Of a stretch of DNA of 64,000 nucleotides, positions 63,890-64,000 are shown piece by piece. The position numbers and the translations under genes are program-made. The notes under the pieces are model-generated. The model saw only the letters and a list, made by a program, of their open reading frames with translations. It was not told the DNA's origin and did not search any database. Origin of the DNA: Okapia johnstoni. Lineage: Eukaryota > Chordata > Mammalia > Artiodactyla > Giraffidae. Positions within the stretch are counted from its first letter, which is position 1, and every line of letters begins with the position of its first letter. Location of the stretch: the NCBI GenBank assembly GCA_024291935.2, contig CM044308.1:117020501-117084500 (forward strand). The letters are read 5' to 3'.

Positions 63890-64000
63890 AATATACATAA
63901 CTTAAAATGTACATAAATTTACAGTATTAATCATTTTTTAAAGATTTTTTTTAATGTGGACAATTTTTAAAGCTTTTGTTGAATTTGTTACAGGATTGCT

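Larger units (their letters stand above)
63245..63960 (-). mobile_element. Old L1 fragment, split by BovB
   Basis: ttttattgtggtagaataca before and acataacttaaaatgtacat after the BovB are consecutive antisense L1 sequence. Confidence 0.6.

Overview
The window is nuclear DNA from a ruminant, probably a bovid. The evidence is its repeat content: many Bov-tA SINEs (tRNA-like head fused to a Bov-A body), Bov-A2 dimers, BovB (RTE-clade) LINE pieces, ruminant L1 3' ends, and CHR-2-type tRNA-Glu-derived SINEs. Cattle, sheep and goat cannot be told apart from this alone.

I find no host protein-coding exon, rRNA gene or functional tRNA gene that I can support. The only long reading frame with recognisable protein content is the reverse-transcriptase part of a 5'-truncated BovB element (36825-38015, minus strand). 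A second BovB C-terminal frame lies at 63283-63859 (plus strand). The window is therefore best read as intergenic or deep-intronic sequence.

Layout. 1-8 kb: sparse SINEs, old MIR/L2 relics and a slightly CpG-richer unique block at 6.15-6.66 kb. 8-16.8 kb: dense nested insertions (SINE in SINE, SINE in MIR, SINE in L1) and a local duplication of an L1-tail plus Bov-tA block (12.7-14.2 kb). 16.8-24.2 kb: antisense L2, BovB, Bov-A2 and an MLT1-type LTR hit by two CHR SINEs. 24.2-32 kb: mostly unique sequence with MIRs, a CTCF-like site at 29.44 kb and a possible enhancer at 30.83-31.11 kb containing a perfect 12-bp inverted repeat with TCF/LEF-like cores. 32-38.5 kb: a 77-bp tRNA-head-only SINE, L2, a long degraded L1 and the youngest-looking BovB. 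38.5-53.6 kb: SINE-rich, with two DNA-transposon fossils and two loci (38.7 and 53.1 kb) that share a 133-bp chimeric segment. 53.6-64 kb: a possible solo LTR, a long antisense L2 with insertions, more MIRs, a local CpG cluster at 62.65-62.97 kb and a BovB copy inside an old L1.

The elements do not form an operon or pathway. What links them is LINE machinery: BovB-type reverse transcriptase is thought to mobilise Bov-A-bearing SINEs, because Bov-A sequence matches the BovB 3' end. The nesting records relative ages: MIR/L2/MLT1/hAT oldest, then L1M, CHR SINEs, Bov-tA, and finally ruminant L1 and BovB copies with intact target-site duplications (TSDs). Family names come from recognising consensus-like motifs by eye. 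Boundaries are usually good to about 5-20 bp for young elements and 20-50 bp for old ones.
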